Part shown: positions 47,131 through 63,109 of the stretch, one piece after another
How positions within the stretch are numbered: position 1 is the first letter of the stretch
How the letters are laid out: each line of letters starts with the position of its first letter
DNA from: Cucumis sativus
Taxonomy: Eukaryota; Streptophyta; Magnoliopsida; Cucurbitales; Cucurbitaceae
NCBI RefSeq assembly: GCF_000004075.3
Contig: NC_026657.2
Span: 23,840,408-23,904,407 of the forward strand
Direction of reading: 5' to 3'
DNA: 64,000 nucleotides
Notes under the pieces: model-generated
Databases searched by the model: none
Told to the model about the DNA's origin: nothing
Seen by the model: the letters and a program-made list of their open reading frames with translations, nothing else
Position numbers and translations under genes: made by a program

Positions 47131-50100
47131 ATGTCAAACCATCAATCTGATACAGCTGACCAAGATAAACTCGAACCTGATACCTTCTGTTACTTCAAAC
47201 GGGAAGTTATAGATTTGTTATCTCAAGAGGATAATGTACCCTCTCCTCCCCATAATTCACAGATATCTGGAGCTTCACCCCCATTTAGTGATTGCATAGG
47301 ACCTAAGCTGTCTCATTTTAAAAAGGAAAAACTGAAGACATTGCTCAGGCAGAGTGTAGTTACTCTTTCGAAAGAAGTAAATGAGGTATACTTGGGGTAC
47401 AAAATCTTGGTTGTCGAGTACAACCTAGCACCGGGCTTGTTATTTGTTTGATAATTTAATAAATATGTTATGAATTGTGGAGTACAGTCCACTCCATCTT
47501 CTTAGTTATGTGTTGAACTCAATTTAGCACTTATTAAACAAGTAGAAACTTGTTTCTAAAGCATTATGTATTAAAGCAGAACTGGAAAATTATTCTTTCA
47601 GCATTTAATTGGCACCTTGCTATCCTGATAGATATGATCAGTATTCTTGAAGTTGTTTCTAATTGTCATCCTTTCGAAAAAGAAAATGAAATTATATGGA
47701 TTTACTTCATCAGAGCTTTTTTTTTTTGTCATTATGGCTGGAACGTACCCCTCGTATCTTTGATGACAAGGTCACCTGTTTTAACAATATATATCACTTT
47801 CTTGGTGTAAATTTTACCCTCTCCTTAGCTCTTACAGTCTTCTCTTATTGCCTTGTACAAATGTTTCTTGCAATTCTTTTGACGCATAGTTTGCCCTCTT
47901 TTGTAATACCATCTTATCATGAAAAATTTCTATGTTTCTCATAAAAGAAAAGAATTAGGAAAGAAAAAAAAATTGTGAAGGAAGGAGAACTGCCAAAGAT
48001 CTAAATATTTTTTCTAGCTACTTTTGTCTTCTTTTTTTAACCTTTGTTAACTGGATGAATGGATTTTCAATTACTGTTGTTGCTATTGTGCTGCAGATGC
48101 TTGAGCCTGCTCGATCTACCCAGCGCTTGAAGTCATATTTGAGATCCAAAAAGAATTTGGAAAAAGTGGCTATGAATAATGTGAAGCAAGCTCCTTTTAA
48201 GAAACTCAAATCCTTATCCTCTTCAACCGGCCTATCTGCACATGAGGATTGTGCTAATCTTGGATCTAGTATGATGGTAAAGCTTGATATCTACAGATGC
48301 ATTTTGATTTACAGTAGTAGTTAACAGTTTAGTGAAAGTGAACTGATGTATCTCTTCCATCTTCTTGTGAGTTGTAAAGTACCTTGGGTGAATGGAATCT
48401 TTCTGGATGACCTGAAATATCCTTTCACTCAATAAATGAAATCTAAATTCATACTGAAATTCATACTTTTTGTTTTAGAGTCATAGGTTGGTCATTTTTT
48501 TTTTTTTGAGGTTTAAGTGCAAATATTTTTAAATAAGAGAAGTGAGCAGTTTGTTTGGGAGAAGTCTAAAGGTGGATGTTGTCTTGGGTTTTTAAATAAA
48601 TATTTAGGATATTTTTCATTAGATTAATAGTAATGAATGATTAGGATAGTGGTTTCCAAAGAAAAGAAAGCTGGTAGGTTTTAATATGAAATTATGGTTT
48701 GGTCATTTGGTATGCAATCCATAAAGCTCGAGTTGATTTTTCTCTCAAATGCCAATTTCTTAGTTCCTCTCATTCCAACATTCCTTTTAGATTGTTGGTA
48801 CCTTAATTCAAAACTGACATTTCAGGGATGGGGGGTTGCATGCTTCTGACATTCTATTTAAATTTTTGGAACCATTTGGCATGCTGTTCAACATCTTGTT
48901 GATCAGGTTGCACCCCATGATTCCATATTATGATCTTTCACTAATCAGAAGAAAGAAAATGGTTTTCTACCTCCCCTCTACTGGACTTTAATTAGTTGTC
49001 AATGGTAGAAATCCCTGACTTTGAGCAAATTTGACAAAACTATGTGTCTTATGTGCTAAGAAAGAAGAAAATAGTGGATCAAGAAAATTTGTTTTAAGTT
49101 GATGTAAGTTTTCATTTTTCTTCATTAGAGGCAATTGAAGTGTTTCTCATAAGCATAACAGTGCATGGTAATGGTTTAGTTTTTTTGTAGACTTCAAATT
49201 TTTATATTAGTTTTGCTTATCCTTCTCTCTTTCATGCCAGATAGATGATGAATTGCAGTTTTTTCTAGATAATTATAGCGAGCAGATTGAAGACGTAGTT
49301 GCAAAATTTTCAAATGATCTATCTGGAACAGTAATATTCTATTACCCCTTCTCCCATTTCTCGTTGATTTGTATTGCATGCGCATCCAATTGCTTTCAGT
49401 AATATGTAATGCAATTTTAATACTATTATTACACTACTTTTTTTTACTTTGACTGCTAATTAACATCAAATAATGGATTGTCAGCTAGGGCACATGGAGC
49501 AACAACTTGAGGAAGTTCTTGATTCTGTACTATCAAATTTCAGGTATGGCATCAAGTCGTAGTGAGAGAATTAGAGACAGAGGGAGGGAGGAAAAAACAG
49601 ACGATTTTAGACATATCATGGCGGTGTCCCAGCATGTTATAAATTGTAACTTTGAAGCCAGCTTACCTTTATTCCTCTTGTGAGAATATATTGTGCTTGA
49701 ATAATGTAGTCAATCACTATATTGCCTCTCTGGTTCTTTTTATTATATACAAAATTTGGTAAATCTGCTAAACTTTTTTCTGTTCAGAAATTTTGTAAAA
49801 GTATCAACTTGGACGTTTTTTTTTTATTAAATGGGTACCAGGAACCAACTGTTTATCTTCCAGACTATATTTATCTTTAAGTGGCCCAAATGAGTCATTA
49901 ACTTTCTTTTTTTATCTACCTAGTTAATTATTAGCTTTCATTTCAGGCCTATGACCTTCAAGGAAAAAGAAGAGCTTCAGAAATTGATTCAGAAGCTTCC
50001 ACCAGAAAATATCAGGCGTGTTGCAGAAATTGTCATCCAACATAGGACCGATAAAACAGATCTGTCTGGTGAAATCCATATTGGTTTGGATAAAGAGGTG

Positions 50101-50246
50101 AGTGAAGCAGCGCAGTAATATGCATGGAATAGTTAACATAGACTGAATCTATTTACTTATTTATTTTGCAGAATAACACTACTCTCTGGAGATTGTATTA
50201 CTATGTCGAAGCAGTTGAGAAAGCAAAGAAGCTGGCATCAAAATGA
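47131..50246 (+). CDS. NET (extra-terminal) domain protein without bromodomain
   Basis: Six exons: 47131-47385, 48097-48276, 49241-49330, 49485-49543, 49947-50097, 50172-50246, with GT-AG borders and consistent phases, giving 269 residues. The C-terminal third has a NET-type region (MTFKEKEELQKLIQKLPPEN, then IRRVAEIVIQHR), as found after bromodomains in BET/GTE chromatin proteins, where it binds partner proteins. No bromodomain is encoded and none lies upstream. The N-terminal part has a KFKKEKLKTLLRQSV-like helix (as HFKKEKLKTLLRQSV) and a Lys-rich stretch (YLRSKKNLEKVAM). A nuclear role in transcription is inferred from the NET domain only. ATG 47131 is the first in the exon frame. The upstream region is rearranged, so the native first non-coding exon may be missing. 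Confidence 0.82.
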
Positions 50247-50936
50247 CTGTTCATCAACTATCTACCTATCTGAGATGGATGACTTCATCATTTTTTTTTC
50301 GAGGGTCCAAGAATCTCTTTTGAAGGAAAAGACAATGCCTTGCTCTTCTTTTAAACAAGTTTTGAAGGCTCTTAAAGTTCATGTGAAAACGTTCAGAAAC
50401 CCCTTTCTTTGTTTCCTGGCTTCGCAGGTGGCTGCCGGTTGGTGGTCTCTTTGATTTTGGGGCTAAAAGGACATTTTTTGTCCCAACGTTTCTAAGGGAC
50501 GATGAAATCCTATCTGTACCCCTCAATTGAATTCCACATTATCTAGAATTCAAATGAAATTGTAAATCATTTGGCACTTAGCTTTGTGCCATTTACAACT
50601 TTTAAGAACTAAAATATTTGTTAGTCATATTCCAGAGAATGTGCTTCAGTTTTGACTTTTTATTTGTGTTTAAATTGGCAACACAGTACCCGTTTTTTTT
50701 TCTTTTTTTTTGTCCCTGCCTGGGACGCCTACTTTTTGCATTATGTTCATGTCCAACCCTCACGCACCCCACTACCAACTGCAAGACCCAATAAGGATTT
50801 CAAATTAGTGAGTTTTCATTATCTTCTGTAAGGCAGCGTTGGTTGTACTAAGACCATTTCTTAAAAGAAAATACTCTGATGTTTGCACAAATACAGTGAG
50901 TGATGTGGTGAATTATGTATTTTAATAAGGGAAGGA
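50247..50936. other. Tail-to-tail intergenic region
   Basis: About 690 bp between the stop codons of the NET gene (+) and methyltransferase (-). It presumably holds both 3' UTRs. Nothing else was seen; open frames here are fortuitous. Confidence 0.6.
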
Positions 50937-52553
50937 TCAAGTATTTTCAGTTGTATATACCGGTTTGAAATTCTTGTGAGCTAACACAGCGTAGAAAGGG
51001 TCTGAGCCTGACAACAAGCCCAGCAACCTCAGAACCCAATTGAATGGTGAGTTACGTTCTGCATTGCCACTTGAAGCAGGCATCTTTCTAATAATTTCTG
51101 GCTCTGTAAAGCCTTCAACGCATTGGAAATATTGAACTACTAATTGTAGTCTGCTGTATGCAGACCCATCTCTCCATGCACTCACAGCTTTCTCATAGAA
51201 CATTCTGTTGCTAAAGCTGATGATGAATACTCCTCCTGGCTTCAGCACCCTGAACACCTCAGCAAACACCTACAATGAATATATGTTGGTTAGGTCTTTC
51301 ATTGTTATAAATTTCACTATGCTTAAGATTGTTAGGATGTCATAATTTTTTAGCAAAGACTTCATTATAAGTTTTTCAAGAAGTAGAAATGATCTTAGGA
51401 TATTTGTTAAGTTTTGGTAATTCTTTCTTTTGTTGCTCCCATTGTTTTCTATTTTCTACCTTTTATGAAAAATTTGGGGGTGGGGATGGGGAGTTTTGGT
51501 CCTCCAACCTCGAGAAAGAGTAGATACTTTAATTGCTGAGTTAGGCTCATGTTTTGCTTCTATTTTCTACTTCTATGAGAAACCAGAAAGAGTACACATG
51601 GAATGATGGAAGACTAATTAAAAGAACAGGAAGCCACACAGAGGTACTCCAATTGCTGAGAATAAGAGATTTTGATAATCTCCCAGCTGAAAGGTTAGTT
51701 TCAATGAGGAATTGGAACCGATTTTTGAAACTCACTTTTCAACTCTCTAAAAATTCTTATCTTCCTCCTGAGCAAAATGTTGGTAAAGGAGATGTTTTCT
51801 TTCAAGTGTCAAAAATTGATGAAAATTGAAATCCTTACGACCTTTGAGCATCTTTGAATAAAAATAATATGCCATTGGATGAAGAAGCACAAATGTTAAC
51901 ACTACATGGGGATTGGCTAAATCTGATTAATTCTTGTTTGGTTAGTCTAAAAATATGGAAATAATATGGCGTAACATAGAATGAAAGGAATTGACAACCT
52001 TCTCAGGCTGTTGAAGATACTGCACACTAACAGTGCACACAACTGCATCAATACTGCAACTCTTCAACTCTAGCTTCTGATCTTCATTAAGATCCTTCAC
52101 AAAGAAGTAATCAAGTTGGGAGTTTTTGGCAAGTTCTTGAGCATTTAGGCCATGCCCAACCACTCTTTTATACTTTACTTCTTTCGGGAGATGGCTAACC
52201 CAAGAGCTCATCAAGTCAAAGACTTCAATACCCGGTTGCAGCCTTTCCCGATACAAATTGGTTAATGTGGAAATGAAGCCATCATCAACATGAGTTACAA
52301 AGCGCGGAAAAGTGTAGAATTCTCGATCTGGGTAAGCATTAAGCTTTATTCTTTCTTGTGGGGTAAGAACCTGGCGTCTGATATTGCCTGCGGCTGTTGT
52401 GGATTCGTGGTTTGTTTGGCCATTTTCTTTCAAATTGGCAATGGTTTTTGATGCGTAAAGGAGGCGTCGTCGGGGTAGGTTTGCTTTGCCTGCAGATGAA
52501 CAAAGACTGGGAAGAAGCCATGGATGGGTGGTGCTTGTATCAATGGCCAGCAT
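50937..52553 (-). CDS. Class I SAM-dependent methyltransferase, plastid-type
   Basis: Two exons: 52553-51999 and 51269-50937 (GT-AG, phase 0), giving 295 residues. The first 60 or so are Ser/Thr/Arg-rich with few acids, which suits a chloroplast transit peptide. The catalytic part has VFDLMSSWVSHLP, a glycine motif VVGHGLNAQEL (about 130-140), VKDLNEDQ, an acidic-loop strand SIDAVVCTVSVQYL, and LKPGGVFIISFSNR (from 194). These are methyltransferase type 11 features. The order fits Arabidopsis At3g01660. The substrate is unknown. ATG 52553 is the first in-frame ATG; another ATG seven bases upstream (52560) opens a six-codon frame that overlaps it. The gene is tail to tail with the NET gene. 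Confidence 0.88.
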
Positions 52554-55500
52554 GAAGCATGTGTTTGAAGTTGAACTAACCGGGCTTTGAGATTTGGGGA
52601 CTTCAAGCACTTAGGTTCAGAGATAAGCTCTTTTCATTTGTGGCCATTTTCTACTTTCATAGTTAGTTGGGCCAATGCCTAGCAGAGATAGGACAACAGA
52701 TATTTTCTGTTCAAACTTTTTTTTCTTTTTTTCTCATTTGGGCAAAATATCTTTCTTTCCTTTCAAAATATCAAATAATCTTTGGTATCGGTGTCAAACC
52801 CCTGGTGATTTAAGATGTAATTATAGTTTATCATGCGGAGAGAAAACTTGATTTTTGAAAATATTCATCAGAATGTTATTAAAGGAATCGAGAAGTTTTA
52901 GTTTAAATTCTAAACCAAACATCCTAGAGTTACCACCACACAATAACTAACTAAAGACGACTATTACAAAAGGATTTAAAGAATCTGTAAATGAAAAAGA
53001 AACTCATCCTCCAGTTGATGTAGAAACAGGAAACATGTTTGGAGCATAAGATTTGTTCAAATCTGCCACGGATTGATATGTAAATCAGCTAGTAATTTGA
53101 TATTTTAAGCATTATGAGCATATTTCTTTAAATCTTCAAAAGAACCCAGCTTTTTTGGTTGTAGCTCGTTGTACGCTCTCATTTGAGATCGAGTCTTTTG
53201 AAGTGGATTATAATGAGGTCCCCTTCCTTGAATATAGTGTTTGATTATTCGAATCATCTAGTACATGACAGTCCAATCAAGGAAGGTAAATTAGCTAAGT
53301 CCTATAAACATAAGATCTCTTTTAAAAAAAGTTAAAATCACATCCAAAATTTTGATACAAGAAAGAAAATGAAACATTTTACTAAATCTATTTACCATAA
53401 CAAGCATAAGATGTAAACTATAGATTTGCTAGACAACTATGTTGAGTTTTTAAGAGAAGAATGTAAGGCAATAGGGTTGAAAGGTATAGAGAAATGTTTA
53501 AGTGTTGGGTAGTTATAAAGTTAATAGGGAACCAAGCAAGTGTAGCAATGTGTCTTGAAGAGTTGGTGTTAGGCAACCAAAGAGGAAAAAGTGTGTTGAA
53601 ATGGCTAAGTGTTGGCCAGGCAAGCAAGAGGATGCAATGGTGTTGAAATGGCTAAGTGTTGGCTAGGCAAGCAAGAGGATGCAATGAGGCCAACAATGTC
53701 AAAATAACCTTCCATGCAGCCAAGTGAGGTGTTGGTGAGGTGGGAAAGACGGTCACATGAGTGTCCTAGGCGGCCAAGGGCAAAAGGGTTAGGCGACAAG
53801 AGTACATAGTGAGTAGTATGAGTGTCGAGTGCCCTATATGGTCAAATATGAGTATCTATGCATTTAAGTTAGTCAAATAACCTCTAAGTAGCATAGGAAG
53901 TAAGAGTTAGGTGTTGGATTGAAAGTTAGATGACAAGACGTCTTGTGTTGAAGGCCTGCGGCAAGGTCAAGCAAAGGACTAGACGAGCTCAAGGTTGAGG
54001 ACCATGCTTTCAAGGGTGAGTTTCTAAGCTTGAGGCAATGAAAGAGTGTTGATTGAGTGGTTTTATAGATGGCCAAGCATGCATTAACTTCAAGTTCAGC
54101 AAGCACTCGTTATCAAGTTTAAATTATGCAAAAACTATTTGTAAGCCAACTTCAACAAGGTGTGCTACCATTTTACTCGTGCGAATTAAATGAATCTAGT
54201 CTCAAAAAAATCCTAAGATATTCTAATTTTCTTGTGAGGACTGTTGAAGAGAAGGAAATTGGGGAAGAACTCTGTTGGTTGAAGGAAAGCCTAGAAGCTT
54301 ACTTTTCAAAGGATTCTGAAACAACCTTCAAATATTTGAGTCCAACTGAGACAATAATTAGTGTTTTAATCTAATGTTTTGAGCTAAGCTAGTTAAGAAG
54401 ATAACAAGCAAGTTTGTAGAAGGAAATTTCTTGATTTAGTGAACGAATTTTTAGTTACAAATTTTTTATATTAAAATTTGAATATGAAACTACATAGAAG
54501 GTTTGAACATTTGTGAAAAGGGACTTAAGTCGAGGGTTAGGAGGCTGTGTGTAAAAGGATGTGGAGACATGTGAAAAGTAAATCTCATTAGGTCAGAGCA
54601 AAGCATGGGAAGCCCAACACATAGCCAGGCAACAAGGCTTGCATGCGCTAAGGGTATGCACAGAAGGGGCAAGTAGGCGGTCGATCATGGTGACAGCATG
54701 CGGCACAAGGCATGCGAGGTTAGCACCCAAACTGACACCCTCATGGAACAAACGTTATCACTGCTCAATCATGTGCTGCCCATGTCTTAGTGCTAAAATG
54801 GACCAATGTTTATGTTTTTGTAATTTTTTAGCAAAGTTGGTAATCTTTTAAGAACAAGAGGATTAATTAATGATTTAATTCTCTTATTCTAGGTCAAGAA
54901 GAAATTGGACAAGTCTATAAAAACGAGGGAGTTAGCTTAAACCTGTGAGTGATAAAATGAATTTAAATTTTGATTTAAACAATGAATTTCAAGTTAAAAC
55001 TTTTTAAACAAGCCTTCGAGTTACTTGAGCATGATTTATTTATTGATTTCACTTAGTTATTTACAAAGCACAATATTTAACTCAAACTTGATATTTGATT
55101 TAAAAGCATTAGATTTATTAAGAAATGCTAAGCATGAGTTACGTTATTCTATACCCAAGTTACTTAAAGATGGACTAGTATATTGTGCACAAAGTTAGAT
55201 TTACAGAGAGGTGAGGCGACCCTTATTAGGTGCCTAGAGACACACTTTAGTGAAGCCCAATACTTGAACTTTGATTGGAAGATGGCTAACAAGCATAGTT
55301 ACCACTAAACTGTTTATAAATATTAAGCATTAGTTGATTTTGTTTATACATATTATATAAAGACAATAAAGTTGAGGGGAAGCTGGAGCCCCCTCTAAGC
55401 CTATACTAAATCCACTGGTGAGCCCAAGTAGTATTGATTTAGTTATGGTACTATGTGCTGAGTTTTAGAGAAATGTATCGATTAAATTTACCATACCTAG

Positions 55501-56110
55501 GTAGTTTATAGATGAGTATAGGAGTAATGAGAAAGAAGATACAAGATGCGACAGTACTTATATAAAAGAAGATATCTATATAATTTGTGGTAAATTTGGG
55601 TCTTTACGAACTTAAAAAACTTTAAATGAATTTAACCATTATATTAACGGTAGTCACTATAAACAAATTTCCTAACTTTTATGCATTTTCAACCTTGTAT
55701 TCAATCCAAAATTTTCATCTTCAACTAAATTAAATTCGAAAAGAATACAAACAAAAGAAATTTTTGTTTCACTCTCTTATCGTCCAAAATTTTTTTTTAC
55801 ATTATTTTATCTTAAAATATTTTTAAACTTTATAATTTATATCATTTTGTAATTGCTTTTTTCATTTATTTTTAAAAAAAAATTCCCGCGTCAACCTTTA
55901 CATAAATATTTACAATATACATCTAAATGTTGCGCACTTACAGAAATTATGATAAAAAAAATGTGAATACATAGTCTAATTAAGTCACAATCAATTAATC
56001 AAAGTTTGATTGACAAATTATAACAATTTTCATTCAAAATTTTCTGAAATTTACATTGATGTTGATATTTTCATAAAATTGGAGAACGATATTTTGAACC
56101 TTGAGTAAAT
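52554..56110. other. Intergenic, low-information
   Basis: Methyltransferase upstream region, then a stretch (53400-54900) with unusually many GGC/GCAAG words and repeated AAGCAAGAGGATGC, including a 47-bp tandem duplication. Open frames at 54126-54374 and 54639-54851 show no known domain. A tidy exon with splice borders could not be built. From 54900 on it is AT-rich. Confidence 0.4.
53593..53686. repeat. 47-bp tandem duplication
   Basis: Two adjacent copies, starting GTGTTGAAATGGCTAAGTG at 53593 and 53640, differing by one C/T. Confidence 0.85.
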
Positions 56111-56111
56111 T

Positions 56112-56460
56112 CACAACAAGAAAAATGGTCTGTTACAACAATTATTTTCTGTCGTAAATAAAATTTGTGACAATTTTTTACTATCATAGAATCGCCTGTT
56201 ATGGAAAGACCATCATGACAGTTTTAAAAAATTGTTACAATAAGTGTTTTCATGACAAAAAATAAATGTCTTTATTTAATATTGTATGAAAACAATGAAC
56301 TGCCATTATGTATTTATTCATGACAACAAATAACGGTTATTAACTCATACATATTAGAGTAATTATATGTCATCTTTTGCATATTGACGACAATTACAAA
56401 ATGTCATGAATTCGTATAATTTGACATTTTTTCTGTCCTATTACTACTTTTTTTTACAAT
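56112..56460 (+). mobile_element. CACTA-like transposon end with subterminal repeats
   Basis: The sequence CACAACAAGAAAAATGG at 56112 resembles the plant CACTA terminus CACTACAAGAAAAA with one change. It is followed by the short recurring words GTCATGA, TGACA, GACAGTTTT and CAACA typical of CACTA subterminal regions. No matching right end (CTTGTAGTG) or transposase was found nearby, so this may be a lone end. Confidence 0.4.
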
Positions 56461-58900
56461 AAAATAAATTAATGGTATTTCATGTTCTTCTTGCCGTCCT
56501 ACCATTACATTAACCAGTTCAATTACAAAGTTGTTCTAATACATCACACTCATAAGAAAACAAAGAGTCGAACACTTTAATATATATACGTTATCATACA
56601 TTTCATAATATTCGTACAACAGGATTTGACTAATAACCATTTTTTTGGTAAAGAGTAGTTTACATACAAAAAAAAATAAGCAATGGCATCTTTTGCTACC
56701 AACAAGCCTAAAATAAGTACATTGAAACCAAAATTTTGCTACCAACCATACAAAAAGTCTTATATCAATCAATTGGTTCAATATGGCTTCACTGCTCCAA
56801 TGGATTCTTCTAAACATAGTAAGAAAACAAAATCTCATTTTAGAGTATGACTAAAGAACATTTTCAAATCAAATCAATTCACAAGTAAGCAAAAACATAA
56901 AGTTTGTACACCTAAATCAATTCACTTAGTCATCACACAAAGGATCATCCCATAAAACTTTCTACCAAACAATCCACAAGTGAGTGATATACTAATCTTT
57001 CAAATGCCATAATGGATCTCTAGTGCATTCAATTGTTTTAGTCGAAAGTTAATGTCAATTAATAGCTAAATAAAAAAAAAACAAATGCTTTAAAATTTAA
57101 GATTGGTTGGTTTGGGTTCTTAGATTAAGATATTTTGTACATGTCTTAATATAACATTATGATCTCATACAATTTCTTAACTATAACTCGAACGAACTCT
57201 AATCTAAATAAGCACATGACGTGCTAAAAGAACTGAAATAAGCAAAAAAAACGTAGCTTTTCAAATCAAACATCAGGGTGATAGAGAGAGGGAGTAGCAG
57301 TCATGATTACTCTTTTGACGAAACAAGGGAACAAAATTGTTATTATGGTTTATACTAGTTGAAATTCATATGTTGGTAGTGTGTGATTTGTTGTTATAAC
57401 ATCCTATCGAACCTCGAGAGGTTGAAAATAAAAGATAATGACAATGAAAGAACCATAAACAAATTCACTAGCACAATACAAGATTGTCTTCAAACATGGG
57501 GTTTGAAGGCAAACAAAATGCATACCTAACGGACATCCAAAGGAGAAGATGCATGTTGTGCTATGTAGTTTGAAAAATCCTCTATATTTAGAAACATATT
57601 GGAATTTGATTAATGGAACAATTGACAACACCAGACATGCTAGAAGGTGAAATCTAAACAATTTTCACGTTAAAAGCTAAGTATGCATCTAATAGAGCAT
57701 GATAAACAATGCTAGCGCATACATGACACGAGACCTCTACAAATGAGATAATTCATATAAGTTTTTATTCAAGGTAGAATAGGTGTTCGGGCTGAATGGA
57801 AATAAAATTCACCTTTAGTGTTCTATAAGAAATGTCGGTGGAAGGAAATTAGTAGTGCTCATTCACTTTTAAGTGACCGAAACATTTCCAATAAGTGTTT
57901 TCTAAAAAATTGATATAATGTCGATCATAATAGCTAAATAATATTCACAAGCTAGTGCTTAAAGTGATAATATTACTTGCATAAAGATGACTTTGTAGAT
58001 GAAGCAACAAAGTATATTCAAATTATAAAATTACAAATAACATATCAAGGTAGAATCCTAAACTTTGCATTAAGAGTTATGAACTACAATAGAAACCAAA
58101 TTGAGAGTTTTGAACTATAATCCAATAATTTTATTTAGCAAATTATAATGGAGTGAACATAACGACTCCTACAAGTCAAGACAAACTATATAACTAATTT
58201 AATAAAGAAGGAAAAGATCAATAAAGAAAATGATGGAATGATTATCTAGTTTAATTGACCAATCAAAAAATTTTAAGCACGTTTTTGCTAATATTTGAAA
58301 AAGTGTAATAAAACGTTGAAAACAAAAGATAAAGAAGCAGAAGAGTGAAGGATATGATTTGTGACTGAATTAAACTATCTTAATTTAAAATTAATTTATA
58401 ACATAACAATATAATAGTCTTTTCTTAAGCTAATCACTAACCTTTCAGAAGAAATAGGGGATAACTTAATAGATAAGTTTCTACACCTAAACTTACAATC
58501 TAACTATTTAAAAAAAGAAAAAAATGAAACCAATAAAGTTGCATGAGATTAGGTAGGCATCTTTTATGTTGTTTGAGTATCATTAAATATTGAAAGGCCA
58601 ATTGAAATGATCATAGTTTCATTTCACATTGGACGAATTAGTAGGTGAGAGTGGAGCGTTATAAGTCTAAATTAGAGTAAAATAATTAGGAATGAGTGAA
58701 GAAATAGTGAAAGGAGAGATTTGAAGAAATGTGTAGTAAATTTGAAATGGGAAAGAGAGTTTATAGAAATAATGTAAATGAATAAACTAAAAAAAGGTAT
58801 TTGAAAAGAAGAAAGTAATGGTTGTAATGAAATGATGGGAGGGGGAGCAGAGGCAATGAGCATATTGGGCCTCGCAATGTCAAAAAACAAATCCAAAATC
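56461..58900. other. Intergenic, nothing recognised
   Basis: AT-rich. Open frames at 56536-56838 and 57404-57661 (minus) lack recognisable domains. From 58560 on this is the Rab upstream region. Confidence 0.4.
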
Positions 58901-58944
58901 TTAACAACAAAGAAAAAGAAAAACGAATTCCCGTCGGCCTTCCG

Positions 58945-58972
58945 AGCTGGCGCTGGCGCTGGCGCTGGCGGG
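58945..58972 (+). repeat. GCTGGC hexanucleotide repeat
   Basis: Four or so copies of GCTGGC in a row, about 200 bp upstream of the Rab start, in a short GC-rich island (to GGGGCCG). Confidence 0.8.
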
Positions 58973-59108
58973 GCCGTTTTCACATACCGTGTCCTTTCAA
59001 CTCTAAATAAATAAATAAAATTAAGAAGAAAAGCTTCCAAATTCCCTTCTCAAAACTTTGCTTTGCTTTGCTTCAATCATCATCTCTTCCATTGCATCCC
59101 CTTCTTCC

Positions 59109-59133
59109 CTCTCTCTCTCTCTCTCTCTCTCTC
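59109..59133 (+). promoter_or_regulatory. (CT)n tract in the Rab leader region
   Basis: Twelve or so CT units 35 bp before the ATG at 59167. CT microsatellites are frequent in plant promoters and 5' leaders; the position suggests transcription starts near or above here. Confidence 0.6.
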
Positions 59134-59164
59134 GGTTGCTTCATTCCCTCTTCTCTCTTTCTAG

Positions 59165-63109
<3,945 letters not shown>

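Noticed and set aside
50203..50454. 83-codon frame overlapping the last NET exon
   Set aside because: Different frame from the NET coding exon, which explains the region with correct splice phase.
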